Source: Pseudomonadota bacterium
GTDB lineage: Bacteria; Pseudomonadota; Alphaproteobacteria; Rhodospirillales; 2-02-FULL-58-16
NCBI GenBank assembly: GCA_022572335.1
Contig: JACZWD010000103.1
Coordinates: 1 to 9,458 of the forward strand
Reading direction: 5' to 3'
DNA length: 9,458 nt
Below, piece after piece: positions 1 to 5,694 of the stretch. Made by a program: the position numbers and the translations under genes. Position 1 is the first letter of the stretch. The number at the start of each line of letters is the position of its first letter. The notes beneath the pieces are model-generated. The model did not search any database. It had not been told where the DNA came from and saw only the letters and a list, made by a program, of their open reading frames with translations.

Positions 1-204
1 CTTGCCGCCGGTTGCGACCTCGTGCTCCTTTGTAACGGCGACATGGCCGAAATGGAGGCCGCCGCCGCCTGTTCTCCGCTCAGCGAAGCGGCACGGGCGC
101 GCCTGGGGCGGGCCGAGAGCATGCGGCAGCCGCCGCAACCCCTGGACCGGGAGGACGCCCAGGCGCGGCTCGGGGAATTGCTGGAAGGAACGCCGTGGGT
201 TTAG
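1..204 (+). CDS. nagZ: Beta-N-acetylhexosaminidase NagZ, C-terminal fragment (5' end outside window)
   Basis: The reading frame is open from base 1 to TAG at 202-204 and gives 67 residues. It begins LAAGCDLVLLCNGDMAEME, which matches the end of the glycoside hydrolase family 3 barrel of alphaproteobacterial NagZ (a Gly-Cys-Asp stretch, then a cytosolic strand with CNGD). An Ala/Arg/Glu-rich helical tail follows. NagZ removes N-acetylglucosamine from 1,6-anhydromuropeptides in the cytoplasm during peptidoglycan recycling. The catalytic residues lie upstream of the window and cannot be checked. The family call rests on this short tail plus the position upstream of scpA/scpB, where alphaproteobacterial nagZ usually sits. 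The stop codon overlaps the next gene by 10 nt, which suggests translational coupling. Confidence 0.78.
   Translation, partial: LAAGCDLVLLCNGDMAEMEAAAACSPLSEAARARLGRAESMRQPPQPLDREDAQARLGELLEGTPWV
183..190 (+). promoter_or_regulatory. Shine-Dalgarno site supporting the GTG start of the site-2 protease gene
   Basis: GGAAGGAA ends 4 nt before the GTG at 195. It is the only good purine-rich site near either candidate start of the protease gene. It therefore favours GTG 195 over the in-frame ATG at 249, which would fall just before the first membrane segment and lacks a comparable site. Confidence 0.6.
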
Positions 205-905
205 GGGACATCCTGCCCAGGCTGTCAGAGGCCATCGGGAATATCGCTATGGTGTGGGCGATACCCATCCTGCTCGCCATCACCCTGCACGAGGCGGCCC
301 ACGGCTGGGTCGCCTTGCGGCTGGGGGACGACACGGCGTACCGTTTGGGCCGGGTCACCTTCAACCCGTTCCGCCACGTCGATCGCTTCGGCACCGTGGT
401 GCTGCCGGCGCTGATGCTGTTCGCAGCGGGCGGGCAAATGCTGTTCGGGTTCGCCAAGCCGGTGCCGGTGAACTTCGCCCGGCTGCGCCGTCCCCGGCGC
501 GACATGGTGCTGGTGGCGGCGGCGGGGCCGGCGATGAATTTGGCGCTGGCGGTGGTTTCGGCGGCGCTGTTCCACGGCGTGCCCTATCTTTCCGGCGACG
601 TCGCCCTGTGGGTTGCCGAGAACCTGGCCAACTCCTTATGGATCAACCTTTTGCTGTGTGTGCTGAACCTGCTGCCCATACCGCCGCTGGACGGCGGCCG
701 GGTCGCCGTGGGGCTGTTGCCGCCGCCGTTGGCGATACGGCTGGCGCGGCTGGAACGCCACGGGATTTTCATTATTCTGGGGCCCGTGTTCATCCTTCCG
801 CTTATCGGCGACATGCTGGGGATGGACCTGGACGTTTTCTGGTGGCTGGTCGACGCACCAGCGGCCTACCTGAGCGATCTTATCCCCACGCTGTTGGGCT
901 ATTGA
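195..905 (+). CDS. Site-2 protease family (M50) membrane zinc metalloprotease
   Basis: A 236-residue polytopic membrane protein of the compact M50 site-2 protease type that lacks a PDZ domain. The zinc motif HEAAH is at residues 32-36, inside the first membrane helix. It is followed by the family motif NPFRHVD (57-63) and GPAMN (111-115). The second metal-site motif, NLLPIPPLDGGR, falls at 158-169 with Asp166 as the third ligand. All expected catalytic residues (His32, Glu33, His36, Asp166) are present, so the enzyme should be active. Such enzymes cleave peptide bonds within membrane helices; the substrate here is unknown. The start is GTG 195, backed by a good ribosome site and overlapping the nagZ stop. 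scpA begins 10 nt after the stop, so co-transcription with nagZ and scpAB is likely. Confidence 0.9.
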   Translation: MGLGDILPRLSEAIGNIAMVWAIPILLAITLHEAAHGWVALRLGDDTAYRLGRVTFNPFRHVDRFGTVVLPALMLFAAGGQMLFGFAKPVPVNFARLRRPRRDMVLVAAAGPAMNLALAVVSAALFHGVPYLSGDVALWVAENLANSLWINLLLCVLNLLPIPPLDGGRVAVGLLPPPLAIRLARLERHGIFIILGPVFILPLIGDMLGMDLDVFWWLVDAPAAYLSDLIPTLLGY

Positions 906-915
906 CGGGGGATCG

Positions 916-1758
916 ATGACAGACCTGGACGAGTTCGAGGCGGAGGCCCCCCGGCAAACGGAAACGCCGGCGTTCGTCGTCGACATCGAGGGCTACGAGG
1001 GGCCGATCGACGTCCTGCTCTCCCTGGCGCGGGACCAGAAGGTGGATCTGGCCCAGATCTCCATCCTTCAGTTGGCCGACCAGTACCTGGCCTTCGTCGC
1101 CCAGGCGCGCAGCATCAACCTGGAGCTGGCCGCCGACTACCTGGTGATGGCGGCGTGGCTGGCGTACCTGAAGTCGCGGCTCCTGCTCCCCGACCTGGGC
1201 GGCGAGGACGAGCCCAGCGGCGAGGAGATGGCGGCGGCCCTGGCCTTCCAGTTGCGGCGCCTGGAGGCGGTGCGGGACACGGGCACGCGTCTCATGGCGC
1301 GGGCGCGCCTGGGCCGGGAGTTCTTTCCGCGCGGCGCGCCGGAGGCGTTCGTCAGCGTCTCCACCAGTGTTTTCGAGGTCACCCTGTACGACCTGCTCAA
1401 GGCCTACGGCAACCTGAAACGCCTTGGCGACGCGCGGACGCTGCGCATCGAGCCGTGGGAGCTTTACTCCGTCGAGGACGCGCTCAAGCACCTGCACCGG
1501 CTGCTTGGCGGGACGTCGGACTGGGAAAGCCTGTGGCGCTTCCTGCCCCCGGGGCTGCCCCGCGGACAGGCGGGCGGGCTGGCGGCGCGCTCGGCCGTCG
1601 CCTCCACCTTCGCCGCCACCCTGGAACTGGCCCGCGCCGGCAGGCTCACCCTGCGCCAGAGCGGCCCCTTCGGGCCCATCTACCTGCGCGCCACCAAGGG
1701 CGCGCCGGCGGGCGCCCAGGGGCCGCGGAGCCGGACGCGGGAGCATGACGGCTCATGA
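916..1758 (+). CDS. scpA: Segregation and condensation protein A (kleisin)
   Basis: A 280-residue kleisin that bridges the SMC ATPase heads and binds a ScpB dimer in the bacterial condensin complex, which compacts and segregates the chromosome. The N-terminal SMC-neck-binding domain shows the hallmark EGYEGPIDVLL at 25-35, then KVDLAQISI and YLVMAAWLAYLKSRLLLP at about 75-92. A charged linker with a PRGAPEAF segment (138-145) leads to the C-terminal winged-helix domain (about 180-262), which ends with TLELARAGRLTLRQSGPFGPIYLR. The extra C-terminal tail (263-280) is low-complexity. The ATG at 916 follows GGGGGA at 907-912. The stop overlaps the scpB start in an ATGA quartet, which indicates translational coupling with its partner. 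Confidence 0.95.
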   Translation: MTDLDEFEAEAPRQTETPAFVVDIEGYEGPIDVLLSLARDQKVDLAQISILQLADQYLAFVAQARSINLELAADYLVMAAWLAYLKSRLLLPDLGGEDEPSGEEMAAALAFQLRRLEAVRDTGTRLMARARLGREFFPRGAPEAFVSVSTSVFEVTLYDLLKAYGNLKRLGDARTLRIEPWELYSVEDALKHLHRLLGGTSDWESLWRFLPPGLPRGQAGGLAARSAVASTFAATLELARAGRLTLRQSGPFGPIYLRATKGAPAGAQGPRSRTREHDGS

Positions 1759-2444
1759 GCGACGGCGGCATGAGCGACGGCGACGCCCAGAACCTGCGGC
1801 TGTTGGAGGCGATCCTGTTCGCCTCCGCCGAGGCCTTGCCCGAACGCGTCCTCGCCCAGCGCCTGCCCGAAGGGACGGACCTGGCGGCGCTTTTGGAGGA
1901 CCTTCAGCGCCGCTATGCCAACCGGGGCGTGAATCTGGTGCGGGCGGGAAAGACCTGGGCCTTTCGCACGGCGCCGGACCTCGCGTCGCGGCTGGTCCTG
2001 GAGACCAGGGTCTCCCGCAAGCTGTCGCGCGCCGCGGTCGAGACCCTCGCCATCATCGCCTACCACCAGCCGGTGACCCGGGCCGAGATCGAGGAAATCC
2101 GCGGCGTGAGCGTGCACCGCGGCACCCTGGACGTGCTTCTGGAGGCGGGCTGGATCCGCCTCGCGGGAAGGCGGCGGACGCCGGGGCGCCCCATGACCTG
2201 GGCGACCGCGGACGCCTTTCTCGACCACTTCGGCCTGGAAAGGCTGAGCGACCTGCCCGGACTCGAGGAATTGAAGGCGGCCGGCCTGCTGGATTCGGGT
2301 CCGGCCATCCAGGCGTCCCGCGTGTTGAGGGCCGTGCACGGCCCCGGTCCCGGGGAAGGCGAAACCGCCGAACAGGAGCAGGCCGGGCCGGCGGACGCCG
2401 AGGACGGGCCCTCCGAACCCCTGGAGCCGGACGGCGGAGGCTGA
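1755..2444 (+). CDS. scpB: Segregation and condensation protein B
   Basis: A 229-residue ScpB, the dimeric winged-helix partner of ScpA in the SMC-ScpAB condensin. The first winged helix covers about residues 13-80. The second, about 91-165, contains TLAIIAYHQPVTRAEIEEIRG, typical of the family, and TPGRPMTW at 142-149. The C-terminal tail (about 185-229) is acidic, rich in Gly, Pro and Glu, and probably disordered. The start at 1755 shares ATGA with the scpA stop. An in-frame ATG at 1770 is a near-equal alternative, because the first 12 nt of the gene (ATGAGCGACGGC) are repeated there. The choice alters only five residues. The gene ends 115 nt before tatA. Confidence 0.94.
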   Translation: MSDGGMSDGDAQNLRLLEAILFASAEALPERVLAQRLPEGTDLAALLEDLQRRYANRGVNLVRAGKTWAFRTAPDLASRLVLETRVSRKLSRAAVETLAIIAYHQPVTRAEIEEIRGVSVHRGTLDVLLEAGWIRLAGRRRTPGRPMTWATADAFLDHFGLERLSDLPGLEELKAAGLLDSGPAIQASRVLRAVHGPGPGEGETAEQEQAGPADAEDGPSEPLEPDGGG

Positions 2445-2559
2445 GCGTTCCGCCACTCCCGTTTCCTGTCCACCGGTCACGGGTGGCGTTGCGGCGGCCA
2501 GGGCTTTCTGCCATTATCCACGCAACGCAAACAGAAATACAGTTGGGTAAAAAACGGAT
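2445..2559 (+). promoter_or_regulatory. scpB-tatA intergenic gap with weak promoter candidate
   Basis: This is a 115-nt non-coding gap in an otherwise tightly packed block, and it turns noticeably A-rich over its last 40 nt. The best promoter-like pair I can find is TTGCGG (2489-2494), 17 nt, CATTAT (2512-2517), matching the sigma70-type consensus at 3 of 6 and 4 of 6 positions. A second -10-like TACAGT lies at 2538-2543. Neither is strong. The gap is a reasonable place for a separate tat promoter, but this is inference. No clear intrinsic terminator for scpB was seen. Confidence 0.25.
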
Positions 2560-2796
2560 ATGGGTACGTTTAGCATCTGGCACTGGCTGATTGTCCTGGC
2601 CGTCGTCCTCCTTTTGTTCGGCGGCAGAGGCAAGATTTCCGGGCTCATGGGCGACTTCGGCAAGGGCCTGAAGTCCTTTAAAAAGGGCATGAAGGACGAC
2701 GAGGACGAGATCGTCTCGGAGGAGGAACCGAAGGTCCTGAAATCGGAATCGGTGGCCACGCCGGCGCCGGAAAAGGACCGGGCGGCAGAAGGCTGA
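2560..2796 (+). CDS. tatA: Sec-independent protein translocase subunit TatA
   Basis: A 78-residue single-span protein. The N-terminal helix IWHWLIVLAVVLLLFGG covers residues 6-22 and ends at the Phe-Gly hinge (F20-G21). An amphipathic helix follows, roughly 24-44 (KISGLMGDFGKGLKSFKKGMK), then an acidic stretch DDEDE (46-50) and a charged disordered tail. This is the normal TatA architecture and length. TatA oligomers form the transport path for folded twin-arginine substrates across the inner membrane, recruited by TatB and TatC encoded just downstream. The ribosome site is weak (AAACGGAT just before the ATG). The placement directly upstream of tatB and tatC makes the assignment secure despite short-sequence ambiguity between TatA and TatB. 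Confidence 0.94.
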   Translation: MGTFSIWHWLIVLAVVLLLFGGRGKISGLMGDFGKGLKSFKKGMKDDEDEIVSEEEPKVLKSESVATPAPEKDRAAEG

Positions 2797-2802
2797 GGAT
2801 GT

Positions 2803-2820
2803 GCGGGCGGTTCCGCCCGC
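2803..2820 (+). other. Perfect GC-rich hairpin between tatA and tatB
   Basis: GCGGGCGG (2803-2810) and CCGCCCGC (2813-2820) form a perfect 8-nt inverted repeat separated by TT, folding as a 7-bp stem with a four-base loop. It starts 7 nt after the tatA stop. No T-tract follows, so it is not a classical terminator. It could stabilise the tatA 3' end or partly limit read-through to tatB, which would fit the known need for more TatA than TatB. That role is speculation. Confidence 0.45.
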
Positions 2821-2841
2821 CGCCGGGAGCACTGAGCCGCC

Positions 2842-3459
2842 ATGTTTGACATCGGCTGGCAGGAACTGTTCATCGTCGCGGTCCTGGCCCTCCTTGTCAT
2901 CGGACCCAAGGATTTGCCGCGGGCGCTGCGCACCATGGGCAAGTGGGTGCGCAAGGCGCGGGCCATGGCCCGCGACTTCCAGGGCGGGCTCGACGACGTG
3001 ATGCGCGAGGCCGAACTGGACGGCGTCAAGGACCAGTTGGTATCGGCGTCCAGCCTGGACATCGGCAAGGAGATCGAGAACACCATCGACCCCACCGGCG
3101 ACATCTCCCGCGACATGGACATGAGCGACATCGAGATCGACCTGGGCACGGCCGCCCGGGCAGGACCCGACAGCACGGCGGCCGCGGAAGCGGAGCCCGA
3201 ACAGGCGCCGCCCGGGAAAGCGGCACCCAGGAAAGCGGCGTCCGGGAAAGCGGCGCCCAGGAAAGCGCCGTCCGGGAAAGCGGCACCCAGGAAGGCGGCG
3301 TCCGGGAAAGCGGCACCCAGGAAGGCGGCGTCCGGGAAAGCGGCGCCCAGGAAAGCCGTGTCCGGGAAAACGGCGCCCGTGTCAAAGGTGGCCGCGGCAA
3401 AGGCGGCGCCGCCGGACCCGGAGGATGAGGTCAATACTCCGGCCAAGGCCAGCGGATAG
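2842..3459 (+). CDS. tatB: Sec-independent protein translocase subunit TatB with repeat-expanded tail
   Basis: A 205-residue TatB. It starts MFDIGWQELFIVAVLALLVIGPKDLP, with the conserved Glu8 in the membrane span and the Gly-Pro hinge (21-22). An amphipathic helix follows over about 23-50 (RALRTMGKWVRKARAMARDFQGGLDD), then a charged helical region to about 110. TatB binds TatC to form the twin-arginine signal receptor. The tail at residues 124-183 is unusual: it is a tandem array of a ten-residue unit (SGKAAPRKAA and close variants), giving a strongly basic, Ala/Pro-rich segment. The C-terminal part of TatB is known to be variable and largely dispensable, so function is probably retained. 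GGGAG at 2825-2829 is a rather distant ribosome site. tatC begins 6 nt after the stop. Confidence 0.94.
   Translation: MFDIGWQELFIVAVLALLVIGPKDLPRALRTMGKWVRKARAMARDFQGGLDDVMREAELDGVKDQLVSASSLDIGKEIENTIDPTGDISRDMDMSDIEIDLGTAARAGPDSTAAAEAEPEQAPPGKAAPRKAASGKAAPRKAPSGKAAPRKAASGKAAPRKAASGKAAPRKAVSGKTAPVSKVAAAKAAPPDPEDEVNTPAKASG
3211..3390 (+). repeat. 30-bp tandem repeat (minisatellite) inside tatB
   Basis: Five near-identical 30-bp units start at 3211, 3241, 3271, 3301 and 3331, with a degenerate sixth at 3361-3390. The unit begins (T/C)CCGGGAAAGCGGC and ends AGGAAAGCGGCG. Each unit is itself two diverged 15-bp halves, coding pentapeptides of the form (S/P)-G-K-A-A and P-R-K-A-A. Unit length is a multiple of three and in phase with tatB, so gain or loss of copies changes tail length without breaking the frame. 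Differences between copies are single-base (for example gca/gcg, gcgccg/gcggcg), which suggests recent duplication by slippage or unequal crossing over. Confidence 0.95.
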
Positions 3460-3465
3460 CCGACA

Positions 3466-4296
3466 GTGGCGGACGAAGACCGCGACGACTCCCTGGGGGA
3501 GCAGAAAATGCCGCTGCTCGATCACCTGGTCGAGCTGCGCAGCCGGCTGCTCCATTCGTTGATCGCCATCGTCGTCCTGTTCTTCGCGTCCTATTACTTC
3601 GCGCCCTCTATCTATGGCTTTCTGGTGCAGCCGCTGGCCGACATCCTGACCGAACTGGGGGGCAACCGGCGGCTGATCTTCACCGGCCTGCACGAGGCGT
3701 TCTTCACCTATATCAAGGTGTCGTTCTTCACCGCCCTGTTCGTCGCCTTCCCGTTCATCGCCATACAGCTTTGGAAGTTCATCGCGCCCGGCCTGTACGC
3801 GAACGAAAAGAAGGCCTTTTTGCCATTTCTGGTGGCCACGCCCATCCTCTTCTTCTCCGGCGGGGCGCTGGTCTATTACTTCATCTTTCCGCTGGCGTGG
3901 AAATTCTTCCTCAGCTTCGAGTCCATGGGCGGCGCCGGGGGGCTGCCCATCCAGCTCGAGGCCAAGGTGGACGAGTACCTGTCCCTGGTCATGCGCCTGA
4001 TCTTCGCCTTCGGGCTGTGCTTCCAGTTGCCGGTGGTGCTGACCCTTCTCGCCCGGGTCGGCATGGTCACGTCCAAGGGTCTGGCGGAGAAGCGCAAGTA
4101 CGCCATCGTCATCGCCTTCGTTGCCGCCGCCATCCTGACGCCACCCGACATCATCAGCCAGATCGGCCTCGCCCTGCCCACCATGGCGCTCTACGAGATA
4201 TCCATCTGGGCCGTGCGCATCATCGAAAGGAAGCGCGCCCAGGCCCAGGGCGACGACGAGAAGGACGAGGCCGGGGCCGCCGGGGAAGCCACGTGA
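3466..4296 (+). CDS. tatC: Sec-independent protein translocase subunit TatC
   Basis: A 276-residue TatC with six predicted membrane helices, at roughly residues 29-47, 82-105, 118-140, 168-190, 202-218 and 220-240. The cytoplasmic N-terminal signature MPLLDHLVELRSRLL is at 15-29. The first cytoplasmic loop keeps LYANEKKAF with Glu114, the position implicated in twin-arginine signal binding. TPPDIISQ at 215-222 with Asp218 is also conserved. FGLCFQLPV (172-180) has Gln where E. coli TatC has Glu170, which I believe is common in alphaproteobacteria. TatC is the core receptor for folded Tat substrates in the inner membrane. The listed start is GTG 3466; the ATG at 3508 has a much better ribosome site and would give 262 residues. 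The C-terminal 25 residues are highly charged. Confidence 0.95.
   Translation: MADEDRDDSLGEQKMPLLDHLVELRSRLLHSLIAIVVLFFASYYFAPSIYGFLVQPLADILTELGGNRRLIFTGLHEAFFTYIKVSFFTALFVAFPFIAIQLWKFIAPGLYANEKKAFLPFLVATPILFFSGGALVYYFIFPLAWKFFLSFESMGGAGGLPIQLEAKVDEYLSLVMRLIFAFGLCFQLPVVLTLLARVGMVTSKGLAEKRKYAIVIAFVAAAILTPPDIISQIGLALPTMALYEISIWAVRIIERKRAQAQGDDEKDEAGAAGEAT
3495..3501 (+). promoter_or_regulatory. Strong Shine-Dalgarno favouring the internal tatC start at 3508
   Basis: GGGGGAG at 3495-3501 lies 6 nt before the ATG at 3508, an ideal spacing. The upstream GTG at 3466 has no clear site in the 20 nt before it. The shorter product would start directly at the conserved MPLLDHLVELR. Either start keeps all conserved residues. 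Confidence 0.4.
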
Positions 4297-4308
4297 GCCC
4301 GGCGTTCC

Positions 4309-4332
4309 GCCGGCGCCGGCGCCGGCGCCGGC
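4309..4332 (+). repeat. Four tandem copies of palindromic GCCGGC after tatC
   Basis: GCCGGC is repeated four times without error at 4309-4314, 4315-4320, 4321-4326 and 4327-4332, starting 12 nt after the tatC stop. The 24-nt block is self-complementary and can form a very stable GC hairpin in RNA or DNA. It lacks a following T-tract. It may impede read-through from tatC or protect the tat transcript's 3' end, and it is a likely site of copy-number slippage. Confidence 0.8.
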
Positions 4333-4333
4333 C

Positions 4334-4362
4334 TTCTCAAACCGGCTCCGAGGCCCTATAAA
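4334..4362 (+). promoter_or_regulatory. Candidate sigma70-type promoter for serS
   Basis: TTCTCA (4334-4339) and TATAAA (4357-4362) are separated by exactly 17 nt and match the -35 and -10 consensus at 4 of 6 and 5 of 6 positions. TATAAA stands out in a very GC-rich gap. A start about 7 nt downstream (near 4369) would give a leader of about 30 nt before the serS ATG. This would let serS be expressed independently of the tat genes. No T-box or other leader structure was recognised. Confidence 0.45.
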
Positions 4363-4398
4363 GGCCGCGCTTTCCGTCCCACCGGCAGCGGCACCTCC

Positions 4399-5694
4399 AT
4401 GTTCGACATCAAGTGGATTCGCGACAACCCGGACGCCTTCGACCAAGGGCTCCGGCGGCGCGGGCTGGAGCCCGCCTCCGCCCAGCTGGTGGAACTGGAC
4501 GGCAAGCGCCGCCGGGCCCTGACCCGGGCCCAGGACATCCAGGCCCGGCGCAAACTCGCGGCCAGGGAGATCGGGGCCGCCAAGGCGCGGGGCGAGGACG
4601 CCGGCGCCCTCATCGACGAGGTCTCGCGCTCGAAGGGCGAGGAGGAGGAGGCCGAGGCGGCGGCGCGCACCGCCGCGGCGGCGCTGGATGCGGCGCTGGC
4701 GGAACTGCCCAACCTGCCCGCCGCCGACGTGCCCGAGGGCGCGGACGAGACGGCGAACGAGGAAATCCGGACCTGGGGCGACAAACCCGATTTCGCCTTC
4801 CCGCCGAAGGAGCACTTCGACATCGGCGAGGCGCTCGGGATGATGGACTTCGAGACGGCGGCCCGGATGTCGGGGTCGCGGTTCGTGCTGCTGACCGGCG
4901 CCCTGGCGCGCATGGAACGGGCGCTGGCGTCGTTCATGCTCGACCTGCACACGGGCGAATTCGGCTACACCGAGGTCAACCCGCCGGCCCTGGTCCGCGA
5001 CGAGGCCCTGTTCGGCACCGGGCAACTGCCCAAGTTCGGCGACGACCTGTTCACCGTCGACCAAGAGGGCCTGTGGCTTATCCCCACGGCCGAGGTGCCG
5101 CTGACCAACATCGCCGCCGGCCGCATCGTCGAGGCCGGCGATCTGCCCCGGCGCTACGCGGCGATGACCTGGTGCTTCCGCTCCGAGGCCGGGGCGGCGG
5201 GCAAGGACACCCGCGGCATGATCCGCCAGCACCAGTTCACCAAGGTGGAACTGGTCAGCGTCACCCGGCCCGAGGACTCGGACGACGAGCTGGAGCGCAT
5301 GACGACGTGCGCCGAGGAGGTGCTGAAACGGCTCGGCCTGCCGTTCCGCACGGTGCTCCTGTCGACCGGCGACATGGGCTTCGCGGCGCGCAAGACCTAT
5401 GACATCGAGGTGTGGCTGCCGGGCCAGGGGCGCTACCGCGAAATCTCCAGTTGTTCCAACTGCGGCGACTTCCAGGCGCGGCGCATGAAGGCCCGGTTCC
5501 GGGTCAAGGGCGACAAGCAGACCCGCTTCGTCCATACCCTCAACGGGTCCGCGCTGGCGGTCGGGCGGACCCTGATCGCGATCCTCGAGAACTGCCAGCA
5601 GGCGGACGGCTCGGTGGCCGTGCCCGAGGCCCTCAGGCCGTACATGGGCGGGCTCGAGCGGATCGCGCCCGGCGTCGGTCCCGATGCCGGCTAA
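4399..5694 (+). CDS. serS: Seryl-tRNA synthetase
   Basis: A 431-residue class II aminoacyl-tRNA synthetase that charges tRNA-Ser (and tRNA-Sec if present) with serine in the cytoplasm. The start MFDIKWIRDNPDAF is typical. The N-terminal antiparallel coiled-coil arm that grips the long variable arm of tRNA-Ser covers about residues 30-105. The catalytic core shows TAEVPL (230-235, serine binding), motif 2 as CFRSEAGAAGKDTRGMIRQHQF (259-280), the SSCSNCGDFQARR segment (350-362), and motif 3 NGSALAVGRTLIAILEN (382-398). Length and motifs are standard, so it should be active. The ATG is preceded by a poor ribosome site (GGCAGCGGCACCTCC). The last 11 nt overlap the surE start, which implies coupled translation with surE. 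Confidence 0.97.
   Translation: MFDIKWIRDNPDAFDQGLRRRGLEPASAQLVELDGKRRRALTRAQDIQARRKLAAREIGAAKARGEDAGALIDEVSRSKGEEEEAEAAARTAAAALDAALAELPNLPAADVPEGADETANEEIRTWGDKPDFAFPPKEHFDIGEALGMMDFETAARMSGSRFVLLTGALARMERALASFMLDLHTGEFGYTEVNPPALVRDEALFGTGQLPKFGDDLFTVDQEGLWLIPTAEVPLTNIAAGRIVEAGDLPRRYAAMTWCFRSEAGAAGKDTRGMIRQHQFTKVELVSVTRPEDSDDELERMTTCAEEVLKRLGLPFRTVLLSTGDMGFAARKTYDIEVWLPGQGRYREISSCSNCGDFQARRMKARFRVKGDKQTRFVHTLNGSALAVGRTLIAILENCQQADGSVAVPEALRPYMGGLERIAPGVGPDAG

Noticed and set aside
2467..2491. Terminator after scpB (CCACC...GGTGG)
   Set aside because: The arms are only 5 bp with a 7-nt loop and there is no T-tract.
3211..3390. CRISPR array
   Set aside because: The 30-bp units are contiguous with no spacers and are in frame within tatB.
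2514..3446. Minus-strand frame with AAFLGAAFPD repeats that looks like a pentapeptide-repeat protein
   Set aside because: The repeats are simply the reverse complement of the 30-bp tatB minisatellite. tatB itself has the conserved N-terminus and operon position, so the antisense pattern is a coincidence of a 15-bp half-unit.
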